64,000 bases of DNA from Pinibacter aurantiacus (GTDB lineage: Bacteria; Bacteroidota; Bacteroidia; Chitinophagales; Chitinophagaceae), in assembly GCF_019130065.1 (NCBI RefSeq), contig NZ_JAHSPG010000003.1, positions 434,001-498,000 on the forward strand. The letters run 5' to 3'. Below, piece by piece: positions 19,981 to 28,899 of the stretch. The notes below the pieces were generated by a model, which worked only from the letters and a program-made list of their open reading frames with translations, searched no databases and had not been told where the DNA came from. The position numbers and the translations under genes were made by a program. How positions within the stretch are numbered: position 1 is the stretch's first letter; the number at the start of each line of letters is the position of its first letter.

Positions 19981-20131
19981 TTCAAAATTTGAAGATTTGA
20001 AGATTTGAAAATGAAGGAAGCGGACAGGCCAACACATTTTTCTATTTTCAACTGTACTTGGGTCAAAATATAAGCAGGCAACAAGCACAGAAAGAATTTT
20101 CAAATCTTCAAATCTTCAAATCTTCAAATTA
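19981..20131. repeat. Long palindrome, family D (TTTGAAGATTTGAA arms)
   Basis: Left arm 19986-20013 and right arm about 20096-20130, built from the 9-base unit GATTTGAAx (three units left, four right), with about 26 matched inner bases and an 82-base centre. It runs from 7 bases after the porP/sprF stop to 6 bases before the peroxiredoxin start. Confidence 0.85.
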
Positions 20132-20136
20132 AAACC

Positions 20137-20610
20137 ATGGCTTTACCAAAAGGAACAAAAGCACCCAACTTTACACTCTACGATTCTGAGAAGAAACAAG
20201 TGTCATTGCATGATTTCCACGGGAAAAATGTCCTTTTGCTGTTTTTTCCGTTTGCCTTTTCCAGCGTTTGCACAAAGGAGTTATGCTCAATAAGAGATGA
20301 CATTGGAAATTATGGGAGTCTTAATGCGCAGGTGTTGGGGATTTCAGTTGACAGCCTCTATTCACTAGATAAGTTCAGAAAGGAGCAACAGCTGAATTTT
20401 CCACTTTTAAGCGATTTTAACAAAGAGGTTTCGAAGGCATTTGATGTTCTTTATGACGTTTTCCCCGCATTTGAAATGAAGGGAGTTAGTAAAAGGGCCG
20501 CATTTGTTATAAATAAGGACGGCGTAATCGTTTATTCTGAAGCCAAAGAAGTTCCATCGGAACTACCAGATTTCGAATCGATTAAGTCTGCTTTGCAAGC
20601 TGCGTCCTGA
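20137..20610 (+). CDS. Peroxiredoxin (AhpC/TSA, AhpE or BCP-like)
   Basis: A 157-residue thioredoxin-fold peroxidase that reduces hydroperoxides in the cytoplasm. The active-site region FPFAFSSVCTKELC gives peroxidatic Cys45 and a second Cys50. The Phe-Ser in place of the more usual Pro-Thr-x-Cys context resembles AhpE-type (1-Cys) enzymes more than typical 2-Cys ones. No late resolving Cys is seen. Monocistronic, with a family D palindrome before it. Confidence 0.9.
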   Translation: MALPKGTKAPNFTLYDSEKKQVSLHDFHGKNVLLLFFPFAFSSVCTKELCSIRDDIGNYGSLNAQVLGISVDSLYSLDKFRKEQQLNFPLLSDFNKEVSKAFDVLYDVFPAFEMKGVSKRAAFVINKDGVIVYSEAKEVPSELPDFESIKSALQAAS

Positions 20611-20681
20611 TTTCGGGGGATTTCGTCCCGTTAATATAAAGAAAACACCTAGCCAGAACTTTTTTTTAGGCAAATGATTTG

Positions 20682-20689
20682 TAATTTTG
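20682..20689 (+). promoter_or_regulatory. Candidate -7 box TAATTTTG
   Basis: Matches TAnnTTTG, 41 bases before the start of the small sorting-domain gene. No convincing -33 box. Confidence 0.35.
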
Positions 20690-20730
20690 AATAATCAGGT
20701 TAATTTAACCTAAAATATGCAGGATCGCCG

Positions 20731-21063
20731 ATGAAGATTTTTTACATATTAGTATTTTCTTTATTGCTTACATCAAAGGGCTTCACGCAAGCAAGGTTAC
20801 CACAACAAGAGGTACCCACCGCTGTGCGCTGTTACCCCAATCCTGCCATCACACAAATTACCTTCGATTTTAAATATTCCAACCCACGCGATTATTCACT
20901 TCAGATATTCAGTTTCATAGGTAAGAAGATATTTGATCAAAGTCTGAATAATCAAAAAACAATTATTGACCTCGCTGACTATTACCGTGGTTTATACATT
21001 TACCAGGTGAAAGATAAATCAGGTAAGATAGTTGATTCAGGCAGGTTCCAGGTTTCCAAATAA
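20731..21063 (+). CDS. Minimal secreted protein made of a signal peptide and a T9SS type A sorting domain
   Basis: A 110-residue protein: signal peptide to about residue 20 (KGFTQ), about 12 linker residues, then a complete type A sorting domain: CYPNPAITQITFDF, then YSLQIFSFIGKKIF, ending GLYIYQVKDKSGKIVDSGRFQVSK. There is no cargo domain between. Either it is a remnant of a larger protein, or a stand-alone sorting-domain protein that could compete for, or cap, the secretion machinery. The frame is intact and the gene has its own candidate promoter, which argues against simple decay. Confidence 0.8.
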   Translation: MKIFYILVFSLLLTSKGFTQARLPQQEVPTAVRCYPNPAITQITFDFKYSNPRDYSLQIFSFIGKKIFDQSLNNQKTIIDLADYYRGLYIYQVKDKSGKIVDSGRFQVSK

Positions 21064-21133
21064 TAGCAGCCAAAAACATAGATACTTGATAACAAATGCT
21101 AGCCTCGGTTAGCAACCCTCTGCTGCGCCTCAG

Positions 21134-21285
21134 GATGTAAGAACGCAGATTTTCATGATTGTCATGATTTGTCAAGATTTACCTATTTACTTATTGGTAC
21201 TTGATATTGTCTAAAGGTTGCGCCACCACCAATATCAAATTTCAAATCATCACTAATCATAACATCCATGATAATCTGCGTTCCT
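21134..21285. repeat. Long palindrome, family E (GGAACGCAGAT...)
   Basis: Left arm 21141-21180 and right arm about 21244-21284, containing AACGCAGAT and its complement, with ATGATTGTCATGATTTGTC-like interiors. Nested inner inverted repeat TTGATATTG / CAATATCAA (about 21201-21240). The right end is 6 bases after the VOC stop codon. Other copies: 38112-38245 and 58755-58914. Confidence 0.85.
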
Positions 21286-21290
21286 TCTCT

Positions 21291-21728
21291 CTACTGTTTG
21301 TTCGAAACATTAAACATCCAGCGAACACCAAAGCGATCCTTGCAGGTGCCCCAGTAGCCCCAAAATTCATCGTGCGGAGCTACGGCTTCTGTGCTGTTGC
21401 CTTCAGACAAGCCTGCGTATAATTTGTCAGCCTCTTCTTTTGTGTCAGGATTTAAGCTGATCGTAACGTTATTTCCTTCCACCAATTTATGGCCCATGCT
21501 CTCCAACACGTCCGTTGCCATAATTTCCAAGCCGCCAAGAATTGGCAATGCCACGTGCATTACTTTGTTTTTCTCTGCTTCAGGCAATGCCGGTGCATTA
21601 GGTGAAGGGGGAATGTCGCTCATGCGCATAAGCGGCGTAGAGAACTCAGTTCCGAAAACTTTCTTGTAGTGGTTAAATGCTTCTTCCGCATTACCATCGA
21701 AATTCAGATAGATAGATACGTGTGCCAT
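21291..21728 (-). CDS. VOC superfamily protein, PhnB-like
   Basis: A 145-residue protein with the PhnB/3-demethylubiquinone-9-methyltransferase-like glyoxalase fold: N-terminal VSIYLNFDGNAEEAFNHYKKVFGTEF and C-terminal WGYWGTCKDRFGVRWMFNV. The family name does not give a proven reaction; many members are metal-binding or degenerate. Single gene. Confidence 0.9.
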   Translation of the reverse strand: MAHVSIYLNFDGNAEEAFNHYKKVFGTEFSTPLMRMSDIPPSPNAPALPEAEKNKVMHVALPILGGLEIMATDVLESMGHKLVEGNNVTISLNPDTKEEADKLYAGLSEGNSTEAVAPHDEFWGYWGTCKDRFGVRWMFNVSNKQ

Positions 21729-22181
21729 TGTTGTTGTTATTTATAATTAATAAATTTTTCTAAGGCAAATCAGCCGGAAATAATCAGTTCAGTAGAACAT
21801 CAACCGGACGTAATTTGTTTTTTATGGCGCCAAAATATTTCTTTTGTTTGAACACCATTTCAAAAAATTATTCTTTTTAATGAAATTTAATTTTCGCATC
21901 GCATTCACCATGGTTCGTGAAAACACACAGCCTTCAACTCTAAAATAAAAACGAAAAGAGTTTTATAAGATACACTCTCATATCCTTTGTTCTCTTTGTG
22001 ATTTGCTATGAGTTTAGCATCACTCCTTTCCTCTGTGAAAAAAACTCAATGCCCTCTGTGGTTTTGTCTTTCTATTAGCTCTTAGTGAAACTTAGTGCCC
22101 TTAGCGTCTTAGTGGTGAAAAAGAAGCATCTCTCTTGCGTCTTCTTACTGAAACCCCTATCTTACAAACACAACCAATTTC
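21729..22181. other. Intergenic gap with single repeat arms (families G and F)
   Basis: This 453-base gap separates the divergent VOC and glpD genes. The first 230 bases hold nothing I recognise beyond AT-rich sequence. A single family G arm lies at about 22022-22062 (CTCCTTTCCTCTGTGAAAAA...CTCTGTGGTT) and a single family F arm at 22081-22118 (CTTAGTGAAACTTAGTGCCC). Neither has its partner arm here, so both look like remnants. Confidence 0.6.
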
Positions 22182-23741
22182 ATGAATAGGAGTTTGTTAC
22201 TAGATCAATTGAAAGAAGACAAAACCTGGGATTTCATAATAGTCGGTGGTGGCGCAACAGGGCTGGGCGCAGCCGTGGATGCAGCTTCCAGAGGGTACTC
22301 AACCATTTTATTGGAGCAATCGGATCTTGCAAAAGGCACTTCCAGCCGCAGCACAAAACTTGTACACGGTGGCGTTCGTTACATGGCACAAGGCGATTTA
22401 GCTTTGGTAAGAGAAGCTTGCTATGAAAGGGGTTTGTTGTTAAAGAACGCGCCGCATCTCACCAAAAATCAATCTTTCGTTATACCCAACTATACATTCT
22501 TCGATAACGTTCTCTACACTATTGGTTTGAAGTTTTACGATATGCTTGCAGGCAAATTAAGTCTCGGCAGATCTAAATTTATCGGTAAGAAAAAAACGAT
22601 AGAACATTTACCAACCATTCGTCAGAAGGGATTAAGAGGTGGCGTTATTTACCAGGACGGACAATTTGATGATGCACGTCTTGCAGTGAATCTTGCGCAA
22701 ACAGCAATCGGGCAAGGCGCCTGCATTTTGAACTATGCCCGTGTAGTTGGTTTGCAAAAGCAAAATGGAAAAATTTCCGGCGTTAAAGTAAAAGACCAGG
22801 AAACTAATATTGAATACACGATAAAAGGCAAAGTGGTGATCAATGCCACCGGTGTATTTGTTGATGACCTGATGTTGATGGATAAACCCGAAGCACTAAA
22901 ACTGGTAATGCCAAGCCAGGGCATTCATTTGGTAATGGACCGTTCGTTTCTTGATAGCGAACATGCATTGATGATTCCCAAAACAAGCGATGGACGTGTA
23001 TTGTTTGCGGTTCCGTGGCACGATAAACTTGTGGTGGGAACAACCGACACAATTCGCGACCACATTGAATTGGAACCTCATGCGTTGGAGCAGGAAATAA
23101 ATTTCATTTTAAATACCGCAGCAAATTATCTCACACGCAAACCTACACGTGCAGATGTATTGTCAGTGTTTGCGGGCTTGCGTCCGTTGGCAGCACCGCA
23201 AACAGAAGGAAAAAGCACAAAAGAAATTTCGCGTAATCATAAGATCATTGTTTCGAAAAGCAACCTCGTTACCATTACTGGCGGCAAGTGGACCACGTAT
23301 CGCAGAATGGCGCAGGATGTGGTGGACAGAGCAATTAACCAGGTTCATCTTGCTTACAAACCATGTGTTACGAAGACATTAAAAATACACGGACATAAAG
23401 AGTCTGTAAACATGCAAGATCATTTGTACGTTTATGGATCAGACATTGAAAACGTTCAGCAACTTATAAATGAGAACGCAGAACTGAAAGAAAAGATTTC
23501 TCCAAAATACGATTTCACAAAAGCAGAAGTTGTATGGGCCGTGCGAAAAGAATTTGCGAGAACAGTTGACGATGTGCTTGCACGCCGTTGCAGATTATTG
23601 TTTCTCGATGCACGTGAAGCGATTAAAGCGGCGCCGGTTGTCGCGCAAATCCTTGCAAGAGAATTGGAACGTGATGAGAACTGGGAACAACAACAAATTG
23701 ATGATTTTATTACGATGGCGAAGGGATACATTTTAAATTGA
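22182..23741 (+). CDS. glpD: Glycerol-3-phosphate dehydrogenase/oxidase
   Basis: A 519-residue FAD enzyme that oxidises sn-glycerol-3-phosphate to dihydroxyacetone phosphate at the membrane. An N-terminal dinucleotide-binding motif (DFIIVGGGATGLGAAVDAASRGY, residues about 17-40), the family segment GTSSRSTKLVHGGVRYM, GLRPLAAPQ and TGGKWTTYRRMAQD all match GlpD, and the length is normal. First gene of a glpD-glpK-glpF cluster. A family A hairpin follows three bases after the stop. Confidence 0.95.
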   Translation: MNRSLLLDQLKEDKTWDFIIVGGGATGLGAAVDAASRGYSTILLEQSDLAKGTSSRSTKLVHGGVRYMAQGDLALVREACYERGLLLKNAPHLTKNQSFVIPNYTFFDNVLYTIGLKFYDMLAGKLSLGRSKFIGKKKTIEHLPTIRQKGLRGGVIYQDGQFDDARLAVNLAQTAIGQGACILNYARVVGLQKQNGKISGVKVKDQETNIEYTIKGKVVINATGVFVDDLMLMDKPEALKLVMPSQGIHLVMDRSFLDSEHALMIPKTSDGRVLFAVPWHDKLVVGTTDTIRDHIELEPHALEQEINFILNTAANYLTRKPTRADVLSVFAGLRPLAAPQTEGKSTKEISRNHKIIVSKSNLVTITGGKWTTYRRMAQDVVDRAINQVHLAYKPCVTKTLKIHGHKESVNMQDHLYVYGSDIENVQQLINENAELKEKISPKYDFTKAEVVWAVRKEFARTVDDVLARRCRLLFLDAREAIKAAPVVAQILARELERDENWEQQQIDDFITMAKGYILN

Positions 23742-23744
23742 ATA

Positions 23745-23767
23745 GTAGTGGCGAATCGCATTCGCCC
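23745..23767 (+). repeat. Family A GTAG-headed hairpin (one mismatch)
   Basis: GTAG head, then GGCGAAT-CGC-ATTCGCC stem, three bases after the glpD stop. It differs from the common form by T for G after the head. Confidence 0.85.
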
Positions 23768-23907
23768 TTGAAAATTAAGAATGCAAAATGGTAGGAACAC
23801 ATTGCTGAATAGAATTACTACCGCTGAAGTGTGCGACGCAAGCAAAGCAACATAGTAGTAACGCTGACGACTCACAAATAAAATGATTGCTCATATAAAC
23901 AGATTCT

Positions 23908-25419
23908 ATGTCATCTGAAAAATTCATCCTTGCCCTTGACCAGGGCACAACAAGTTCGAGAGCGATAATTTTCAATCACAATGGTGAAGTGGTATCGCTT
24001 GCGCAAAAGCCCTTTGAGCAAATTTTTCCCAAGCCCGGCTGGGTGGAACACGATCCGTTGGAGATATGGTCAACACAATCCTCTGTTGCCGCAGAAGCCG
24101 TTGCCAAAGCGGATCTTACGGGAAAAGAAATCGCGGCGATTGGCATTACCAACCAGCGTGAAACAACTATTGTATGGGATAGAGAAACTGGAACGCCTGT
24201 TTATAATGCAATCGTGTGGCAGGACAGGCGCACTTCAAAATATTGTGATCAATTAAAGGAACAAGGTCATGCCGATGCCATACAGGAAAAAACGGGATTG
24301 GTAATTGACGCTTATTTTTCTGCGACCAAGCTAAAATGGATCCTCGATAATGTAGCGGGAGCAAGAGAAAAAGCTGAGCAGGGAAAACTTTGTTTTGGCA
24401 CGATTGACACTTGGCTGGTGTGGAAATTTACGCGTGGCAAAATGCATATCACAGATGTTACCAACGCCAGCAGAACGATGTTGTTTAACATTAACACACT
24501 GCAATGGGATGATGAACTATTGAAGCTACTCGATATTCCCGCAAGCGTTTTACCAACAGTAAAAGAAAGCAGTGAAGTATATGGAGAAACAGCCACTACA
24601 CTATTCGCCACAAAAATTCCAATTGCAGGAATCGCCGGAGATCAGCAGGCGGCGCTGTTTGGGCAAATGTGTGACGCACCGGGCATGGCTAAAAATACTT
24701 ATGGCACAGGTTGCTTTATGTTGATGAACACTGGCGACAAACCGGTGAAGTCAAAAAACAATTTACTTACAACTGTTGCGTGGAAGATCAATGGCAAAAC
24801 GACTTACGCATTGGAAGGCAGTGTATTTATTGGCGGTGCTGCCATTCAATGGCTGCGTGACGGACTTGGACTTCTTCATACTGCATCGGAAAGTGAGAAG
24901 CTCGCTGCTTCTGTAGAAGATAATGGCGGCGTGTATTTCGTTCCGGCACTTGCAGGAATGGGAGCACCTTACTGGGATCAATATGCGAGAGGCACCATAT
25001 TTGGCATAACGCGCGGAACAACTGCCGCGCACATAACCCGCGCAGCGCTTGAGGGCATTGCGTTCCAGGTACACGATTTGCTCGCAGCCATGGAATCTGA
25101 CAGTGAAGGAAAATCTATTGAACTAAGAGTTGATGGCGGAGCCGTTGCCAACAATATGTTGATGCAGTTCCAGGCAAATTTGTTTGGCAGTGCAGTTGTT
25201 CGTCCCAAAATTTTAGAGACCACGGCATTGGGCGCTGCTTATCTCGCAGGGCTTGCAGTTGGCTATTGGAAAGATATTGAAGAAATAAAAAAACAATGGG
25301 CGGTAGATGTAAAGTTTGATCCGCAATTGGACAACAACAAAACAACCGAACTGCTCAAATACTGGAAGAAGGCGGTGGAACGTTCACGCAATTGGATCGA
25401 TCCGATGTATGATGCATAA
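23908..25419 (+). CDS. glpK: Glycerol kinase
   Basis: A 503-residue FGGY-family kinase that phosphorylates glycerol to glycerol-3-phosphate, the substrate of the preceding enzyme. N-terminal [14 protein letters not shown], internal [29 protein letters not shown] and the late [19 protein letters not shown] are diagnostic of GlpK. 166 bases after glpD and 117 before glpF; the intervals contain hairpins that may adjust relative expression. Confidence 0.96.
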   Translation: MSSEKFILALDQGTTSSRAIIFNHNGEVVSLAQKPFEQIFPKPGWVEHDPLEIWSTQSSVAAEAVAKADLTGKEIAAIGITNQRETTIVWDRETGTPVYNAIVWQDRRTSKYCDQLKEQGHADAIQEKTGLVIDAYFSATKLKWILDNVAGAREKAEQGKLCFGTIDTWLVWKFTRGKMHITDVTNASRTMLFNINTLQWDDELLKLLDIPASVLPTVKESSEVYGETATTLFATKIPIAGIAGDQQAALFGQMCDAPGMAKNTYGTGCFMLMNTGDKPVKSKNNLLTTVAWKINGKTTYALEGSVFIGGAAIQWLRDGLGLLHTASESEKLAASVEDNGGVYFVPALAGMGAPYWDQYARGTIFGITRGTTAAHITRAALEGIAFQVHDLLAAMESDSEGKSIELRVDGGAVANNMLMQFQANLFGSAVVRPKILETTALGAAYLAGLAVGYWKDIEEIKKQWAVDVKFDPQLDNNKTTELLKYWKKAVERSRNWIDPMYDA

Positions 25420-25421
25420 CA

Positions 25422-25450
25422 GTAGAGACAAGGCAATGCCTTGTCTCTAC
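25422..25450. repeat. Family B perfect palindrome (GTAGAGAC...GTCTCTAC)
   Basis: Arms of 14 bases (25422-25435 and 25437-25450) around a single base, starting three bases after the glpK stop. No T-run follows, so it is probably an mRNA end hairpin rather than a classical terminator. Confidence 0.85.
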
Positions 25451-25474
25451 AAAATTCAACCATTTTTTTAATCA

Positions 25475-25530
25475 GGGCGAATGCGATTCGCCCCTACAAT
25501 TTTCAACTTTCAATTTTCAATTTTCAATTA
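25475..25530. repeat. Family A hairpin (reverse orientation) and single family D' arm before glpF
   Basis: Family A hairpin at 25475-25497, the only one of seven in reverse orientation relative to the gene before it. It is followed by a single family D' arm (TTTTCAACTTTCAATTTTCA type, 25499-25530) ending seven bases before the glpF start. Confidence 0.8.
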
Positions 25531-25536
25531 ATCCCC

Positions 25537-26247
25537 ATGTCCCCATTTATCTCAGAATTCCTCGGCACCGCAACACTCATTCTACTCGGCGATGGCGTTG
25601 TAGCAAACGTAGTCTTAAATAAAACAAAGGGCCAGAACTCAGGCTGGATCGTTATTACAACGGCGTGGGCATTTGCTGTTTTTTGTGGAGTCATTGTAGC
25701 ACAACCAAGCGGTGCGCACTTAAATCCTGCGGTAACACTTTCGTTGGCAGTTGCAGGAAAGTTTGCATGGGCAAGTGTATTCAGCTATATAGTTGCACAA
25801 ATACTTGGCGCTATGTGCGGAGCGCTTATTGTTTGGATTATGTACAAACCACACTTCGATGCATCGGCAGATAATCCCGGGGGTCAGCTTGCGGTATTTG
25901 CAACAGGCCCGGCGATATTGAATTATCCGGCCAACCTGCTGAGCGAGATCATCGGCACGTTTGTGTTGATCTTTGTGATATTATTTTTTGGAACAGATAA
26001 AAATGTTGCAGGGCTCGCGGCACTTGGCCCATTACCAGTTGCAATACTTGTGTTCGCCATCGGGCTTTCATTAGGTGGCACAACTGGCTATGCAATCAAT
26101 CCTGCGCGTGATTTGGGACCACGCATCATTCATGCGATTGTTCCTATCAAGGGAAAAGGAACATCTGACTGGAGCTATGCATGGGTGCCAATTGTGGGAC
26201 CAGTGATTGGTGCGGTGTTGGCTGCAGTGGTTTTTAATTTGTTGTAG
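25537..26247 (+). CDS. glpF: Glycerol uptake facilitator (MIP family aquaglyceroporin)
   Basis: A 236-residue inner-membrane channel with six membrane segments and two half-helices. NPA motifs are in GAHLNPAVTLSLAV and GYAINPARDLGPRI; the Asp after the second motif is the glycerol-channel (GlpF) rather than water-channel signature. The ATG at 25537 (MSPFISEFLGTA) is the real start; a longer frame from 25441 runs through repeat sequence. It completes the glycerol import, phosphorylation and oxidation set. Confidence 0.94.
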   Translation: MSPFISEFLGTATLILLGDGVVANVVLNKTKGQNSGWIVITTAWAFAVFCGVIVAQPSGAHLNPAVTLSLAVAGKFAWASVFSYIVAQILGAMCGALIVWIMYKPHFDASADNPGGQLAVFATGPAILNYPANLLSEIIGTFVLIFVILFFGTDKNVAGLAALGPLPVAILVFAIGLSLGGTTGYAINPARDLGPRIIHAIVPIKGKGTSDWSYAWVPIVGPVIGAVLAAVVFNLL

Positions 26248-26427
26248 CAAAAGCGCAAGACCCCGGTTCGTGCCTCCACGAACAGGGGGCGCAGAGACGC
26301 GTCAATTTGTTTTGGCAACCTGATACTAAAAGAGACGCGTTCAACGCGTCTCTACGAGGATTCTCCATTATTGTAAAAACTGCACTGTGATGCAATTCTT
26401 AATTCCTAATTCTTAATTCTTAATCGA
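26248..26427. repeat. Convergent gap with GGTTCGTG hairpin, family B palindrome and single AT arm
   Basis: Hairpin GTTCGTG/CACGAAC (26266-26283), a family B element with stem AGAGACGCGTT / AACGCGTCTCT (about 26331-26354; a partial copy of its left half at 26292-26300), and a single family C-like arm (TTCTTAATTCCTAATTC type, 26397-26425) up to the rlmI stop. Confidence 0.7.
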
Positions 26428-27600
26428 TTACAGCACTTGAACTATCAAATACTTCAAATAGTGCGTGTTCTCCAATCCCCAAATGATCGGGTGATCGGCA
26501 CTTTGTGCATTGTAGGTAACTTGTCTTAATGTTCGTCTTGCATCTTTTGCAGCCATACCGATGATCTCTAAAAACAGATCGGGCTGCACCAGATTTGTGC
26601 AAGATGAAGTCACCAAAAAGCCGCCGGGTTTCACCAGCTTCATCCCTCTCAAATTAATTTCTTTATAACCGGTAATTGCTTTCTGAATATTTTCGCGGCT
26701 CTTTGTAAAGGCAGGCGGGTCAAGCATTACAACATCATATTGTCTGCCGTCTTTTCCCCATTGCTTCAATACATCGAACGCATTCATCGCTTCGAAGTGA
26801 ACAATATTTTCAAGACCGTTCAATCTTGCATTTTCATTAGCCTGGTCAACTGCATTCGCAGAAATATCTAATCCTAAAACAGATTTTGCACCATAGTGTG
26901 CGGCATGTATTTCAAACGTTCCGGTGTAAGTGAATGCACCCAAAACATCTGCGCCTTTTACAATGTGCTGGATCGCTCGGCGGTTATCCTGCTGATCTAA
27001 AAAGTAGCCTGTCTTTTGTCCGTTCTCCACATCTACGTGAAACTTCAATCCATTTTCATTGATGACGATCTTTGTATCAAACGGTGCGGACAAGAATCCT
27101 TTATGTTGTGGCAAGCCTTCCAACTCACGAACCGGAACATCGTTGCGCTCGTAAATACCTTTAGGTTGGAATATTTTCTCTAATGCTTTTACGATGGCGG
27201 GTTTCCAAACATCAATACCAAGCGCTAAAGTTTGCAGTACAAAATAATCGTTGAATTTATCGATGATGAGTGCAGGAATAAAATCAGCTTCGCCAAAAAT
27301 CAAACGGCAGTTTTCTTCATAACCCATTTGCTTTTTGTATTGCCATGCCTGCAACAAACGTTTGTAGAAAAAATCTTCGTTGATTTCTTCCTTCTTGTCA
27401 CGCGTCAGCAGTCGCACAATGATCTGCGATTTCGGGTTGATGTAACCACGACCCACAAATTTTCCTTCGTGCGTGAGCACTTCCACAATATCGCCGCCAT
27501 TTACCTCACCTTCAATCTTATTCACTTCATTAGCAAATATCCACGGGTGACCACTTTCAATCCTTCTGCTGATCTTTTTCTTTAAAAACAACTTTGTCAT
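26428..27600 (-). CDS. RlmI-like class I SAM-dependent rRNA methyltransferase
   Basis: A 390-residue protein of the RlmI family (23S rRNA m5C methyltransferase). It has an N-terminal PUA domain (LKKKISRRIESGHPWIFANEV...), the linker domain, and a Rossmann methyltransferase core with DVLGAFTYTGTFEIHAAHYGA (SAM site), DVVMLDPPAF (motif IV) and LVTSSCTN with the likely catalytic Cys. The real start is the ATG at 27600, only 6 bases after a TACCTTTG promoter box, so the message may be leaderless or nearly so. The nucleotide target is inferred from the family. Confidence 0.9.
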   Translation of the reverse strand: MTKLFLKKKISRRIESGHPWIFANEVNKIEGEVNGGDIVEVLTHEGKFVGRGYINPKSQIIVRLLTRDKKEEINEDFFYKRLLQAWQYKKQMGYEENCRLIFGEADFIPALIIDKFNDYFVLQTLALGIDVWKPAIVKALEKIFQPKGIYERNDVPVRELEGLPQHKGFLSAPFDTKIVINENGLKFHVDVENGQKTGYFLDQQDNRRAIQHIVKGADVLGAFTYTGTFEIHAAHYGAKSVLGLDISANAVDQANENARLNGLENIVHFEAMNAFDVLKQWGKDGRQYDVVMLDPPAFTKSRENIQKAITGYKEINLRGMKLVKPGGFLVTSSCTNLVQPDLFLEIIGMAAKDARRTLRQVTYNAQSADHPIIWGLENTHYLKYLIVQVL

Positions 27601-27606
27601 AGCGGG

Positions 27607-27614
27607 CAAAGGTA
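27607..27614 (-). promoter_or_regulatory. -7 box TACCTTTG directly before the rlmI-like start
   Basis: Perfect TAnnTTTG on the minus strand; six bases (CCCGCT) separate it from the ATG. A family I palindrome arm lies directly upstream. Confidence 0.55.
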
Positions 27615-27709
27615 GTTGAAAGTTGAGAATTGAGAGTGGAGAGTGGAGAGTTAGCCATATAGCCAGCTACAAGTTAACTCTCAATTCTCTACTCTCAACT
27701 CTCAACTAG
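27614..27709. repeat. Palindrome, family I (AGTTGAGAGTTGAGAG arms)
   Basis: Left arm about 27614-27654 and right arm 27673-27709, imperfect because the left arm has an extra GGAGAGT unit. It fills the gap exactly from the GH16 stop codon (TAG at 27706-27708, inside the arm edge) to the rlmI promoter box. Confidence 0.8.
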
Positions 27710-28899
27710 TTTTTCTGAAACACCCTCACATAATCCACAAACATTCGTTGCGGAAACTGCGTAGTGCCGTCAGGGTTGCCTGGCCAGTCGCCGCCCACGG
27801 CTACGTTTAGGAGGAAAAAGAAGGGGTTGTTGAAAGGATAAATTCCGTCAACGATATCTTTTGTTGCTTTATAATATGGCTTGTCGTCAACCAACCATTG
27901 TATACTGTCCTTTTCCCACAATATGCTGAATACATGGAAGTTTTGCGAGAAATCGCCGCTGGTTAATGCCTGTTGACCACCCTTGTAAGAATGTCCGTTG
28001 TTTGCATTTTTCCAATGTGCGGTTCCAAAAACAGTTCCCGGTGTTTGTCCCACAAGCTCCATAATATCTATTTCGCCGCATTCGGGCCAGCTGACAGTCG
28101 AAATATTGCTGCCCAGCGCCCAGATTGCCGGCCACATGCCCTTCAGAACCGGAAGCTTTGCACGAATGTCGATTCTCCCGAACGTAAATGTCTTTTTGTT
28201 TTGCGTAGTCAAACGTGCCGATGTGTAATTAAAGCCTTCGTAACTTTCTTTTCTTGCTTCAATGACCAGGTTTCCGTTGGATAGAAAAACATTTTGCGGT
28301 CTGCCGGTATAGCATTCCAGCTCATGATTTCCCCAGCCATTGTTGTTGCCCAACTCTGTGTTCCAAACTTTTGTGTCGAGCGCTGAGCCATTAAATTCAT
28401 CGGTCCATGCCAAAGAATATCCCGGATAGGTACCCGGCGTAGAGTAGCCATCGTTGGCTGTAGGCAGATACGAATTATCGCCATTCAAGATCGTCGCCGT
28501 TGATTTTGTTGCACTCAGCAACGCATTTTGTGCATTGCTGAACTGCAAATAGAACTGGAGGTCATTTTGCCGCAGGCTATCTCCTTTTACGGTCACATCC
28601 ACATACGCCTGGCTGGAGCCCGGTTGAATAGTGAGTGTACCATTTGCCGCTACAAAGTCCTTGCCCTGTTTAGCCGTTCCCTCCTGTGTAGCGTAGGTAA
28701 CTGAAATAGGTTTTGTAAAACTTGATGCAGATACAGTTACGTAAAACCGAACCGAAACATCAGCGGTTTTTCTCAGTTGCGTTACGTCGCTCAGCTGTAC
28801 GGTCGGAACCTGGTTGTTGGCAGGCGTTCCATTGTCATTTTTTTTACACGAAAACAAAGACAACGATAATAGTAAGGCAAGCAAATTCATTGGTCGCAT
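27706..28899 (-). CDS. Glycoside hydrolase family 16 lipoprotein with Calx-beta domain
   Basis: About 397 residues from the ATG at 28899 (MRPMNLLALLLSLSLFSCKKN). A lipobox with CKK suggests a surface-exposed outer-membrane lipoprotein. Then comes a Calx-beta-type domain (about 35-130, VSVTYATQEGTAKQGKDF-like), and a GH16 catalytic domain with the E-x-D-x-x-E motif in WPECGEIDIMELVG, ending FVDYVRVFQ. GH16 enzymes with this signature cleave beta-1,3-glucans (laminarin) or related galactans; laminarinase is the likeliest. No SusCD pair is adjacent. The GTG at 28950 is a poorer start because it precedes the signal peptide by 17 polar residues. Confidence 0.9.
   Translation of the reverse strand: MRPMNLLALLLSLSLFSCKKNDNGTPANNQVPTVQLSDVTQLRKTADVSVRFYVTVSASSFTKPISVTYATQEGTAKQGKDFVAANGTLTIQPGSSQAYVDVTVKGDSLRQNDLQFYLQFSNAQNALLSATKSTATILNGDNSYLPTANDGYSTPGTYPGYSLAWTDEFNGSALDTKVWNTELGNNNGWGNHELECYTGRPQNVFLSNGNLVIEARKESYEGFNYTSARLTTQNKKTFTFGRIDIRAKLPVLKGMWPAIWALGSNISTVSWPECGEIDIMELVGQTPGTVFGTAHWKNANNGHSYKGGQQALTSGDFSQNFHVFSILWEKDSIQWLVDDKPYYKATKDIVDGIYPFNNPFFFLLNVAVGGDWPGNPDGTTQFPQRMFVDYVRVFQKN

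Noticed and set aside
25441-25536. Upstream extension of glpF by 32 residues
   Set aside because: Begins at TTG inside repeat sequence; MIP family proteins begin near MSPFISEFLGTA.
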